This document shows positions 54,334-62,823 of a stretch of 64,000 bases of DNA, piece after piece. The notes under the pieces are model-generated. The model saw only the letters and a list, made by a program, of their open reading frames with translations. It ran no database searches and had not been told where the DNA came from. Numbering within the stretch: the first letter of the stretch is position 1; every line of letters begins with the position of its first letter. Position numbers and translations under genes: made by a program. The DNA is from UBA2336 sp965227265 (GTDB lineage Bacteria > Bacteroidota > Bacteroidia > Cytophagales > Cyclobacteriaceae), in contig OZ245738.1 of the NCBI GenBank assembly GCA_965227265.1, positions 1,178,001 through 1,242,000 on the forward strand, written 5' to 3'.

Positions 54334-56622
54334 ATGAAGTTAAAACATCTGTCTGCACTTTTCATTTTTATTGGACTCGCGGCCTGTAACCCTACAACAA
54401 AACAGAATACTTCTAATCCTCAATCTCTATCGGAAAGAATGAAAGCCGAACGAGGTAATGATGCTGCGATGGAATCTAAAATTGATGAGCTCCTTTCTGC
54501 TATGACACTGGAAGAGAAAATCGGACAGATGACGCAAATCACCAACGCGCAGATTGTGACCAAGGCAAATTGGGGAAGTGGGAGCGACCTGAGCATTGAA
54601 ATGAAGATTGACACCGCCAAACTTAGCGTGATGATCCGCAAGTATCATGTAGGATCTTTTTTGAATGGGATTGCTGAAACCCCGGAAATATGGTATAAAT
54701 TTTATAAAGACCTGCAGGATTACAACCTCAATCACTCACGATTAAAAATTCCGATTATATATGGTGTAGATCAAATGCACGGTCCGAATTACCTGACCGG
54801 TGGAACGATCTTTCCGCATGCCATCAATACCGCTGCAACCTATAACAATAAGTTCGCTGCGGATATGGCGCACGTTACGGCCATAGAAACTGCCGACATT
54901 GGCCACCAATGGATTTTTGCACCTGTACTCGATCTTGCCCGAACTCCGCTTTGGGGAAGATTTTATGAAACGTTAGGTGAATCTCCTTACGTGGCATCTA
55001 CCATGGGAAGCATTTTTATTAAAAAACTACAAGGCGATTCAAGTATTGCTCCGTATAAAATAGCCGCCACTGCAAAACATTTTCTCGCATACTCGGATCC
55101 AAAATCCGGCTGGGACCGCACACCAGTTGATATCTCGGAACAAACATTATATGAAATACATGTTCCGTCCTTTAAGGCTGCAATTGATGCCGGAATAGAA
55201 TCCGTGATGATTAACAGCGGTGAGATTAATGGAGAGCCGGTTCACGCATCAACACGAATCCTGACTCAATTATTAAGAGATGAACTTAACTTTACCGGTG
55301 TAGCCGTTACGGATTGGGAAGATATTATCCGACTCTACAAAAATCATCGCGTAGCAGAGAATGAACGCGAAGCTACCTATTTGGCAATCACAGCCGGAAT
55401 TGATATGGCGATGACTCCTTATACAACCGATTTTTGTGAACATCTTCTCGCTTTGGTGAAAGCGGGAAGAATATCAGAAGATCGTATTAATCTTTCCGTT
55501 GCCCGAATCCTGAGAATGAAGCTTAAGATTGGATTATTCGAAAATCCCCTTCCACGTAACGATCGCTTTAGCAGGATCGGAACTCCTGAAAATAGAGCGC
55601 TCGCGCTGGAAGCTGCGCGCGAATCCATTGTGCTAATGAAAAATGATGCGAACACCTTGCCGCTATCACCGGTGAAGAATATTCTTGTCGCGGGTGCCTT
55701 GGCCAATCTTAAGTCACCGCTCTCGGGAGGCTGGACATTGCGGTGGATCAACCAGGATGAATCGTTATATCCTGAGTATGTTCTTACGCCTTTTGTCGCA
55801 CTTCAAAAGGAATTCAAATCTGTTACGGTAGCAGCCAATGATGCTGAACTAAAATCGAAAGCAATAAAATCCGATGCGATTATCGTTGTAGCAGGAGAGA
55901 TGCCTTACTCGGAAGGTTTCGGAAGCATAACCGATATCAATCTTCCTGCTGATCAGCTCAAAACAATCGAAGTTGCACTCGCTACCCACAAGCCGGTTAT
56001 CCTGGTGGTGATTGCCGGTCGGCCACGCATCATTACTTCCGTATATGATAAATGTAATGCGGTTTTGTTTGCCGGGTTGCCCGGATTCGAAGGTGGGCAG
56101 GCAATTGCGGAGATTCTCAGTGGCAAAGTAAACCCAAGCGCGAAGATGAGTTTTAATTACCCGGCTGCACCCAACCGACTTCTTCCACATAATCACAAGG
56201 CCACCGAAGAACTGCTCGCGCACGATATTCCAAATCCAATTTCCTTGAAGGAATTTGGTACCGGCTTAAGTTACTCAACATTTACCTACAGCAACCTGAC
56301 GCTAAGTGATTCTGTTCTTACTTCAGAAATAGATAGTCTTGTTGCTACCGTAACCATTAAGAATACTGGTGCTGTAGCGGGTAAGGAAGCGGCCTTGTGG
56401 TTTATCAATGATGAAGTTGCAAGCATTACGCGACCTGTTAAGGATTTGAAGTTCTATGAGAAGAAATTGATTAAGGCAGGAGAGTCCGTTGAGTATTCAT
56501 TCATCGTAAAGCCATCTCAACTTTCTTTCCCGGATAAAATAAATACTAAAATTCTCGAAGACGGATACTTTACGCTGATGGTTGGTCCACTCAAGACAAG
56601 ATTTAAACTTGATCGACCATGA
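54334..56622 (+). CDS. GH3 beta-glycosidase lipoprotein
   Basis: A 762-residue lipoprotein (lipobox LAAC, Cys18, followed by NPTTKQ without acidic residues, so probably periplasmic). The first GH3 domain has EEKIGQMTQI, GVDQMHGPNYL, ATAKHFLAYSDP with its Lys-His, and the nucleophile Asp327 in VAVTDWEDI. The second domain (from about 430) has ESIVLMKND and AGEMPYSEGFG. A fibronectin type III-like domain ends the protein. In this locus it probably acts on beta-1,4-linked glucose (or mannose) at the ends of glucomannan oligosaccharides. It overlaps the next gene by four bases. Confidence 0.93.
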   Translation: MKLKHLSALFIFIGLAACNPTTKQNTSNPQSLSERMKAERGNDAAMESKIDELLSAMTLEEKIGQMTQITNAQIVTKANWGSGSDLSIEMKIDTAKLSVMIRKYHVGSFLNGIAETPEIWYKFYKDLQDYNLNHSRLKIPIIYGVDQMHGPNYLTGGTIFPHAINTAATYNNKFAADMAHVTAIETADIGHQWIFAPVLDLARTPLWGRFYETLGESPYVASTMGSIFIKKLQGDSSIAPYKIAATAKHFLAYSDPKSGWDRTPVDISEQTLYEIHVPSFKAAIDAGIESVMINSGEINGEPVHASTRILTQLLRDELNFTGVAVTDWEDIIRLYKNHRVAENEREATYLAITAGIDMAMTPYTTDFCEHLLALVKAGRISEDRINLSVARILRMKLKIGLFENPLPRNDRFSRIGTPENRALALEAARESIVLMKNDANTLPLSPVKNILVAGALANLKSPLSGGWTLRWINQDESLYPEYVLTPFVALQKEFKSVTVAANDAELKSKAIKSDAIIVVAGEMPYSEGFGSITDINLPADQLKTIEVALATHKPVILVVIAGRPRIITSVYDKCNAVLFAGLPGFEGGQAIAEILSGKVNPSAKMSFNYPAAPNRLLPHNHKATEELLAHDIPNPISLKEFGTGLSYSTFTYSNLTLSDSVLTSEIDSLVATVTIKNTGAVAGKEAALWFINDEVASITRPVKDLKFYEKKLIKAGESVEYSFIVKPSQLSFPDKINTKILEDGYFTLMVGPLKTRFKLDRP

Positions 56623-57608
56623 GAACATTTTGTTTACTGATTACTTTAATTATTTCATTGTCACTTCACGCGCAGCTTGACCGCATCAGCGTTAAAGGAA
56701 ATCAGTTCGTGTCATCCACAGACCCTGTTATTTTCCGCGGGTTGGATGCTAGTGATCCGTATAAGCTGCAAGCAGATGGTCAGTGGAATAAGCGCTACCT
56801 CGAAGAAATGAAGAACTGGGGCGCCAACATTGTCCGGTTCCCCGTACATCCCATTTACTGGCAAAAACTAGGAAAGGAAAAATACATCGAACTGCTTGAT
56901 CAGGGTGTGATGTGGGCAACTGAGCTTGGGTTGTATGTCATTATTGACTGGCACACGATCGGCAACCTTCGATCGGAATTGTTTCAGGATCCAATGTATG
57001 AAACCACGCGCAAGGAAACATTTGAATTCTGGAAGGCGATGGCCGTTCAGTATAAAGATAATACAACGGTAGCTTTCTTTGAATTGTTCAATGAGCCAAC
57101 GGATTACAACCATACATTAGGAACATGCACCTGGCAACAATGGAAGGAACTCATGGAAGAGATAATAACGATCGTCCGTGCGCACGATGCAAAAGCAATC
57201 CCGTTGGTAGCCGGATTTAACTGGGCCTATGATCTCACCGAGGTTCAGAAAAATCCAATCGATGCTAAAGGTATTGCCTATGTAAGTCATCCGTATCCAA
57301 TGAAGCGCAACAAACCCTGGGAAGAGCAGTGGACAAAAGATTGGGGTTATGTTTCAGAAACCTATCCGGTATTTCTTACTGAGATTGGCTTTTGCGGTAA
57401 GGATGATCGGGGAGCTCATGTTCCGGTAATCAGTGATGAATCGTATGGGGATGCAATCACGCAGTACTGTCAGCAGCGCGGCATCTCATATACTGTTTGG
57501 GTGTTTGATCCGCAGTGGGCACCTATGCTGATCAAAGATTGGAAGTTTACCCCAACACGTCAGGGAAGATATTTCAAAAAAGCGTTACAGCAGCCGCTTA
57601 AAAATTGA
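56619..57608 (+). CDS. GH5 cellulase-fold endoglycosidase
   Basis: A 329-residue exported single-domain enzyme with signal peptide MRTFCLLITLIISLSLHAQ. The barrel starts RGLDASDPYKL and has NIVRFPVHPIYW, VIIDWHTIG, acid/base Glu159 in ELFNEPTDY, nucleophile Glu255 in LTEIGFCG, and a late VWVFDPQWAPM. It differs in sequence from the other GH5 of the locus, so it may cut glucomannan at other linkages (endoglucanase or mannanase). The start overlaps the GH3 stop (ATGA), which implies coupled translation. Confidence 0.9.
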   Translation: MRTFCLLITLIISLSLHAQLDRISVKGNQFVSSTDPVIFRGLDASDPYKLQADGQWNKRYLEEMKNWGANIVRFPVHPIYWQKLGKEKYIELLDQGVMWATELGLYVIIDWHTIGNLRSELFQDPMYETTRKETFEFWKAMAVQYKDNTTVAFFELFNEPTDYNHTLGTCTWQQWKELMEEIITIVRAHDAKAIPLVAGFNWAYDLTEVQKNPIDAKGIAYVSHPYPMKRNKPWEEQWTKDWGYVSETYPVFLTEIGFCGKDDRGAHVPVISDESYGDAITQYCQQRGISYTVWVFDPQWAPMLIKDWKFTPTRQGRYFKKALQQPLKN

Positions 57609-57613
57609 GTGCT

Positions 57614-58675
57614 ATGAAACTATTTCTGCTTAATGCAGCCATCGTATTCTTTTCAGCAATATATGTTGAGCCTGCTTCAGAATTTTACCAGGCTGATCAT
57701 CCGTATTTCCGGTACACCGGCCGGATAGATTTTTCAAATGCCAAAGCTCCGCGATTCTGGGCTGCTGGTGTTTACATAGAAGCCCGGTTCAGTGGAACAT
57801 TCTGTGAAGTTGAAGTGCGCGATGAAATGCAGTGGGGTACATCTCACAATTATCTGGAGATAAGTATAGATGGGAGAGAACCGATCCGGATAAAGACTAC
57901 CGGTAAATTCAACCGGATTAAGGTTGCGGATAACCTATCTCTTGGAGAACACTCTATTATCATCATGAAAGGCACCGAGGCGATCATTGGATATCTTGAA
58001 TTTGTAGGATTGCGTTGTGAGAAACTTTTGCCGATGAAAAAGAAAACGTCCCGAAAGATGGAGTTCATTGGCGATTCAATCACCAGCGGCATGGCCAATT
58101 ATACAAAAGACATTCCGTGCGACAGCGGTGTATGGTATGATCAGCACAGCGCTTGGTATAGTTATGGTGCAATTACGGCTCGTTCCCTCGGAGCGGACTA
58201 CCACATAACTTCTGAATCAGGTATTGGATTAATTCATAGTTGCTGTGATAAGAAGTTAACGATGCCGGAAATTGTAGATAAAGTTAGTATCAGTAAAGAT
58301 TCCTTGGTCTGGAATTTTTCAAGGTTTCAGCCGGATGTAGTAACGGTGTGTCTTGGGCAAAATGACGGCATCCAGGATTCGGTAAAATTTACACAAGCAT
58401 ATGTTGAATTGCTTAAATCTTTGCGCGACTATTACCCTAAAGCAAAACTTGTTTGTCTCACGAGCCCGATGGCTGACCAGAATCTTAGGAAAGCATTGAC
58501 ACGATACATTCAGGGAGTTGTGAGATACTGCCGAACGCATGGCGAAAAAAATATAAGCGCATATTGCTTTACAAGTCAATACAAGAATGGCTGCGGTTTG
58601 CATCCAGACGTTGAAGATGATAAACTTATTGCAGATGAATTAACTCAATGGATTAAGACTGAAATGAGTTGGTAG
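57614..58675 (+). CDS. CE2-type acetylesterase
   Basis: A 353-residue exported esterase. The ATG at 57614 begins a signal peptide; an upstream TTG overlaps the GH5 stop. An N-terminal jelly-roll domain (about 20-140, YFRYTGRIDFSNAKAPRFWAAG) precedes an SGNH domain with nucleophile Ser155 in FIGDSITSG, VTVCLGQNDG, and His330 in GLHPDVEDD. This two-domain order is that of carbohydrate esterase family 2, which removes acetyl from glucomannan and xylan. With the SGNH enzyme at 52.4 kb, the locus has two deacetylases. Confidence 0.9.
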   Translation: MKLFLLNAAIVFFSAIYVEPASEFYQADHPYFRYTGRIDFSNAKAPRFWAAGVYIEARFSGTFCEVEVRDEMQWGTSHNYLEISIDGREPIRIKTTGKFNRIKVADNLSLGEHSIIIMKGTEAIIGYLEFVGLRCEKLLPMKKKTSRKMEFIGDSITSGMANYTKDIPCDSGVWYDQHSAWYSYGAITARSLGADYHITSESGIGLIHSCCDKKLTMPEIVDKVSISKDSLVWNFSRFQPDVVTVCLGQNDGIQDSVKFTQAYVELLKSLRDYYPKAKLVCLTSPMADQNLRKALTRYIQGVVRYCRTHGEKNISAYCFTSQYKNGCGLHPDVEDDKLIADELTQWIKTEMSW

Positions 58676-58869
58676 CAATTCAGTATCTCGAGAACAGGGT
58701 GGTAGGTGAAGTATCCCTGCAAAGAATGTTTGCAAATCTGCTAATTTCTTTAAATATTCCACAGTGTCGCAATCAACCCGAAGATTGTCGTGTTTACACT
58801 ATTCTTACATACACCGTGATTGTATGTTTGTACTATCAAAACAAATAGAACAACTAAAACCCAACTGCA

Positions 58870-59268
58870 ATGGAAAACACCGTATCAAAAACCCAGCGCT
58901 GGATCTCGTATGTCATGAGTGGCCTGGTGATCCTGTTCATGTTACTGGATAGCATCATGAAATTTGTAAAACCTAAGGAAGTGATTGAAGGAACGCTTGC
59001 CTTAGGCTTTGCCGAACATCATATCGTGATCATTGGTACGCTAGGATTGATCTCAACCTTGCTTTACGCTATCCCGCGAACGTCTGTTTTAGGAGCTATT
59101 TTGCTTACGGGTTATTTTGGCGGTGCTGTATGCACGCACCTGCGTCTAGATAATCCTATGTTTAGCCACACGCTGTTCACCGTTTACTTCGGCATATTTG
59201 TCTGGGGTGGACTTTGGTTGCGGAACACAAAAGTGCGCGAGCTGCTGCCGTTGCGTAAGAACAATTAA
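58870..59268 (+). CDS. DoxX-like membrane protein
   Basis: A 132-residue inner-membrane protein with four helices: residues about 12-32, 50-68, 72-92 and 100-118. It matches the DoxX-like family by length and by KFVKPKEVIEGTLALGF and LLTGYFGGAVCTHLR. The function is not established. It lies 194 bases after the mannan locus and is not obviously part of it. Confidence 0.85.
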   Translation: MENTVSKTQRWISYVMSGLVILFMLLDSIMKFVKPKEVIEGTLALGFAEHHIVIIGTLGLISTLLYAIPRTSVLGAILLTGYFGGAVCTHLRLDNPMFSHTLFTVYFGIFVWGGLWLRNTKVRELLPLRKNN

Positions 59269-59307
59269 AAGAGTTCATTATCTTGTTCACGTAAGTAAAC
59301 GTTCGTT

Positions 59308-59769
59308 ATGCTGGTTCAGATAGTCCTCTTGATTACCTTGATTCTATATGCGATTATTGCAAGCCAGTCGTTTATGTATATGCTTGCACTCAAAACTCTT
59401 CAGCTCAAGCTTGATGCTGCTGGCTACATAATCTTTCGGCAATTGATCGATGCCTCGATGATGGCAAGGTTGAAATACGTGATGTATGCTGCGTTGATCG
59501 CGAACACTATACTGGTTGCACTCTTGATCAACACAATAGGCAGCTTGCTGTTCCTTTCAGCACTGCTGGCTGGTATCCTGCTGGTGGTTGATATGCTGAT
59601 TGCCGTTAAAGGTAACTTGCCCATTAATGCTGTGATCAACAGCTGGTCAATAAATAATTACCCGGCAAACTGGGTTGAGTACCGAGAACGTTGGCTGAAA
59701 TTTTTTCGATACCGTCAGCTTGCCGTTATCACCGGGTTCGTTAGCCTGGTGATCGCGACTGTTTTTTAA
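59308..59769 (+). CDS. Four-helix membrane protein, DUF1772-like
   Basis: A 153-residue membrane protein with helices at about 2-20, 57-75, 78-98 and 133-152. The stretch GNLPINAVINSW followed by YPANWVEYRERWLKFFRYRQL resembles the DUF1772 (anthrone oxygenase-like) pattern of a polar loop before the last helix. The family assignment is moderate and the function unknown. It lies 39 bases after the DoxX-like gene. Confidence 0.65.
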   Translation: MLVQIVLLITLILYAIIASQSFMYMLALKTLQLKLDAAGYIIFRQLIDASMMARLKYVMYAALIANTILVALLINTIGSLLFLSALLAGILLVVDMLIAVKGNLPINAVINSWSINNYPANWVEYRERWLKFFRYRQLAVITGFVSLVIATVF

Positions 59770-59847
59770 TACTTCTGGTTTGATGTTGTCTGGTATTTGA
59801 TTAGAGGAGTATTCCAATTATTTTGCTTTTAGAAAAACCCAGAGTTT

Positions 59848-60561
59848 ATGATTGTCTATGGTTGGAACTCCAAGAATATTAAACAGGCACCGCTGGAGAA
59901 TTATGCCTGTCCCAATTGCCAGCAGAATGATTCGCATATTGTTATTGTAGCGAAATACGTTCATATTTTCTGGATCCCGGTTTTTCCGTATAAGAAATCA
60001 GCGCTGGTTTTTTGCAATCAGTGCAAGCATGAAACGCAAGATGAAAAGGCCATTATGCCCGGAAACGAAGGTTTGGTAAAAAAACTGAAAGCAGCAGTGC
60101 CCTTACCGCTGTACCTGTTTTCAGGGCTGGCAATCATACTTGTTGCTATTGGCTATTTCACGTATGCCGGAGCACAGGATGAGAAGCAGGAGCAAAGCTA
60201 TGTTGAAGATCCGCACGCGGGAGATGTTTATCTGATCAAGAGCAGTGAAGAACCATCTGCGTACAATCATTACCTATTGAAGGTGCGGGATGTTGTGGGC
60301 GATTCGCTTTGGGTTTCATACAGTTCATATTTTTATAATGGTATAATAAGCCAGCTCGACCCTAAGGATGGATTTTATGATATCATGTACCCGATGCACA
60401 AGAATGATCTCGAAGGATTACAAAAAACGGGAGAACTCAAAAAAGTGATGAGAGACTATGCAGCATCCACCGGTTTTGATCGGGACATTGAATATAAGCC
60501 AACGGATACTCTATTGGATGTTGAATCTCTGCAACCCGATACACTCTCGGAAGTTGAATAG
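59848..60561 (+). CDS. Zinc-ribbon membrane protein of unknown function
   Basis: A 237-residue protein. The N-terminal zinc ribbon has two CxxC pairs (YACPNCQQN and FCNQCKHE, residues about 21-60) around a hydrophobic loop (HIFWIPVFPYKKS). One membrane helix lies at about 87-109. An acidic C-terminal domain of about 125 residues (DPHAGDVYLIKSSE...) probably faces the periplasm and ends in acidic repeats. I do not recognise a functional family. Confidence 0.7.
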   Translation: MIVYGWNSKNIKQAPLENYACPNCQQNDSHIVIVAKYVHIFWIPVFPYKKSALVFCNQCKHETQDEKAIMPGNEGLVKKLKAAVPLPLYLFSGLAIILVAIGYFTYAGAQDEKQEQSYVEDPHAGDVYLIKSSEEPSAYNHYLLKVRDVVGDSLWVSYSSYFYNGIISQLDPKDGFYDIMYPMHKNDLEGLQKTGELKKVMRDYAASTGFDRDIEYKPTDTLLDVESLQPDTLSEVE

Positions 60562-60703
60562 TGTTGCCTGTAAATAGCCAGCTACCATTGGGTAACATCT
60601 TTATGTGATTTCTGCCGAGCTAGGTAATTCGTAGATTCGCTTTTCAACCGAGTACCTTTAGTGAGCTTCAAAGCATTTTAAAGGTCACCTAAAAAAATCG
60701 ATT

Positions 60704-61186
60704 ATGAAATCTATCCTTTTCCTGCTATTCGTTTTATCACTCAGTACTTCAGTTATGGGGCAAATGATTTCCAAAGCTGACAGTTTAGAGATCGTAACTA
60801 AAATTAATGATTGGAACAACGGCTGGAAGGTAAAAGACTATGAACTTGCAACTAAATGGTACAGTGAGCAAGCTGAGTTTACAAATGCTTTCGGGCATAG
60901 TAAAACCGGAAAGCAGAACATTGAAAATTTTATCAAAGAAGTGTTTGGGTTGCCGTTTGTTATGGCAGGCGACAGCCGGGTAAGCAATCAAAAACTCATT
61001 CAGCTCGATAACAGAATCGTATTAGTGATCACATGCATTGAACGGTCCGGGCAAAAGACACCGGATGAAAAGGAGCTTGGCATCCGGCTAACCACACATC
61101 ACAGGATTTTTAAAAAGGATTCCGAGTGGTTAATTGTAGGACATTTGATTTCTGATGCAAGAGATACTCAATCGAATAAGCATTAA
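60704..61186 (+). CDS. NTF2-like/DUF4440-type exported protein
   Basis: A 160-residue protein with a signal peptide (cleaved after SVMG/Q) and an NTF2-like cone fold. It has WNNGWKVKDYELATKWYSEQAEFTNAFG, TGKQNIENFI, and a C-terminal strand pair with HHRIFKKDSEWLIVGHLIS. This pattern is that of SgcJ/DUF4440-like proteins. No catalytic function is evident. Confidence 0.75.
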   Translation: MKSILFLLFVLSLSTSVMGQMISKADSLEIVTKINDWNNGWKVKDYELATKWYSEQAEFTNAFGHSKTGKQNIENFIKEVFGLPFVMAGDSRVSNQKLIQLDNRIVLVITCIERSGQKTPDEKELGIRLTTHHRIFKKDSEWLIVGHLISDARDTQSNKH

Positions 61187-61366
61187 AAGCTGCCGGGAAA
61201 GTTATTACCGGGTTTGATAAATTTTTATGGCTGAGTCTGTAGATTCCGAGACAAATCTTGGAAGATTTTACATTCGATTTACACTTTTTTACAAGTGCTT
61301 TACCAAAGCCTAGTACAGTGCCTTGTAGCTTCACGGCATAATTATTCAACTCGATTTAATATTCAT

Positions 61367-61903
61367 ATGATGAAAGGAACAAAACTTGTTGTAACCGGAG
61401 CTTTGCTACTGGTGCTCACATCTGCCTGTTTACAGTATCAGTCTACTGACTGGAAAGTAAAGGAGGGTTACTCCGTAAAAGTCTTCCGCAATTCCCAGGT
61501 GCAGTTTCCAATCTTTTTTAAAGGTTTGAAAGCTGACATCTCCTTTGATAAGGAACAACCTGAAAAATCAAAAATAAAGGCAACTATTGATGCTACCACA
61601 ATAGATACAGGTAATGCATTGATGACCGAACATGCTAAGGAAGAGAATGTACTGCATACCGATAAATTCCCCGTGATAACGTTCGAGTCACGCTCTGTCA
61701 GGAAAACCAATACTGGATATGAAACAACCGGGAACCTTACGTTGAAAGGTATCACGAAAGAGATCAGGTTTCCGTTTACGTTTGAGAACGATACGTTCAT
61801 CGGCACATTTGAGATCAGTGCCCTGGATTTTAATATCACCCGGGAAGGGGCAGTTCCTTCCGGCCAAATCATAATTGAGCTGACGATACCGGTAACAAAA
61901 TAA
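61367..61903 (+). CDS. YceI-family lipoprotein
   Basis: A 178-residue lipocalin-like protein. The ATG at 61367 (a second ATG follows at once) gives a lipoprotein signal ending LTSAC (Cys21). YceI features include VQFPIFFKGLKADISFD, HAKEENVLHTDKFPVITFES, GNLTLKGITKEIRFPFTF and the closing strand IIIELTIPV. The family binds isoprenoid-like lipids; the role here is unknown. A long hairpin that may be its terminator lies about 100 bases downstream. Confidence 0.85.
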   Translation: MMKGTKLVVTGALLLVLTSACLQYQSTDWKVKEGYSVKVFRNSQVQFPIFFKGLKADISFDKEQPEKSKIKATIDATTIDTGNALMTEHAKEENVLHTDKFPVITFESRSVRKTNTGYETTGNLTLKGITKEIRFPFTFENDTFIGTFEISALDFNITREGAVPSGQIIIELTIPVTK

Positions 61904-62009
61904 CTTCAACTCTTCGACAACCCTCCCCGGCAAATAGGCTAGGGCTGATAGACTCTATCAGAATGGAGTTATTATGTTTATGAGCCTGCTAATTTCTTTA
62001 AGTCTTCCG

Positions 62010-62045
62010 GAAAACGGTTTCATTTACCTATAAATGGAACCGTTT
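62010..62045 (+). terminator. Long hairpin downstream of the YceI gene
   Basis: Arms 62010-62025 and 62030-62045 pair over 16 positions with one G-T pair, around CCTA. The right arm runs into TTTTTG. It resembles a Rho-independent terminator and lies 107 bases past the YceI stop and 55 before the next gene. Confidence 0.6.
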
Positions 62046-62100
62046 TTGTATCTTTCCTAACGGCAACCCGGAATCAATCTCCCAAAGGGTATGGCACTCA

Positions 62101-62574
62101 ATGCTTAATATAGTTATACATCTGTTTTTTTTCTTTTCTCCACTGCAGGATGATGTACCGTACAAGCCTGATGAGGAATTCAGTATCAAGTTTGAATTCG
62201 GATTTGTAAAGCGAAATGATATTAAAGAGGATTTTGAGATGGCTCAAAATTCACCTTACAATGCTGGTAAAAATGATAGTTCACCCTTGCCTCATCTAAA
62301 AGCTATAGTAGAGATTCTAAAAAAGGATTCGCTGGAAGTCAAACTTAAGATCATTCGGGATAATTCAGTAAGTGTGACAAAACGAAAAATTGAATTAGGT
62401 GAAAAGGTAATAATCTTCTCTGGTTTTGCTGATGATATTAAAGATCAGGTTTCTGGATATCAGCATACGGTATACTTTTTAAACAAGGAAGGTGACAAGG
62501 TTAAAAAGATTGTTATTGATTTTGATGAAGAAGGATTTTACTATGTCAACGGTAAGAAGAAGGGAAAGATTTAG
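62101..62574 (+). CDS. Exported protein of unknown function
   Basis: A 157-residue protein with a short hydrophobic N-terminus (MLNIVIHLFFFFSPLQ) that could be a signal peptide, followed by a charged, beta-rich domain (FSIKFEFGFVKRND, LKAIVEILKKDSLEVKLKII, KKIVIDFDEEGFYYVNGKKKG). The family is not recognised. It stands alone between the YceI gene and the symporter genes. Confidence 0.6.
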   Translation: MLNIVIHLFFFFSPLQDDVPYKPDEEFSIKFEFGFVKRNDIKEDFEMAQNSPYNAGKNDSSPLPHLKAIVEILKKDSLEVKLKIIRDNSVSVTKRKIELGEKVIIFSGFADDIKDQVSGYQHTVYFLNKEGDKVKKIVIDFDEEGFYYVNGKKKGKI

Positions 62575-62703
62575 TCATTCCAAACTCACTTAAAGTGCAA
62601 ATTTTCCCTTAAAACAATCTATTGACTGACCGTGTAACGGTTACAGTACGGTTAGTACAATGTGTTTTTATGGTTTACTTTACGGCAGATTTTTTAAACT
62701 CCC

Positions 62704-62823
62704 ATGGTCGACTCTGAAACCCCGCCTGTATTCAAAAAATGGAAAAGCTGGTACTGGCTTTTAGCGATCGTGTTGGTTAGTCAAATCATTTTGTTTTACT
62801 GCATAACTGTATCCTTCCGATGA
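62704..62823 (+). CDS. Small membrane protein overlapping the symporter start
   Basis: A 39-codon frame (MVDSETPPVFKKWKSWYW...) with a basic, Trp-rich N-terminus and one helix (LLAIVLVSQIILFYCI), ending SFR. Its TGA overlaps the symporter ATG (ATGA), the strongest sign that it is translated and coupled to it. Small one-helix subunits accompany some SSS-family symporters (for example the DUF4212 and DUF3311 types), but this one is shorter and not clearly of either family. It is a good candidate for a symporter accessory peptide. Confidence 0.6.
   Translation: MVDSETPPVFKKWKSWYWLLAIVLVSQIILFYCITVSFR

Noticed and set aside
58738..58753. A 16-base sequence (CTGCTAATTTCTTTAA) repeated exactly at 61985-62000
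   Set aside because: Exact 16-mers are expected about once by chance in a window of this size and composition. The two copies lie about 100 bases before unrelated genes without other shared sequence.
61945..61961. Palindrome CTGATAG-ACT-CTATCAG after the YceI gene
   Set aside because: Too short and without T-run to be a terminator; the longer hairpin at 62010-62045 is a better candidate.
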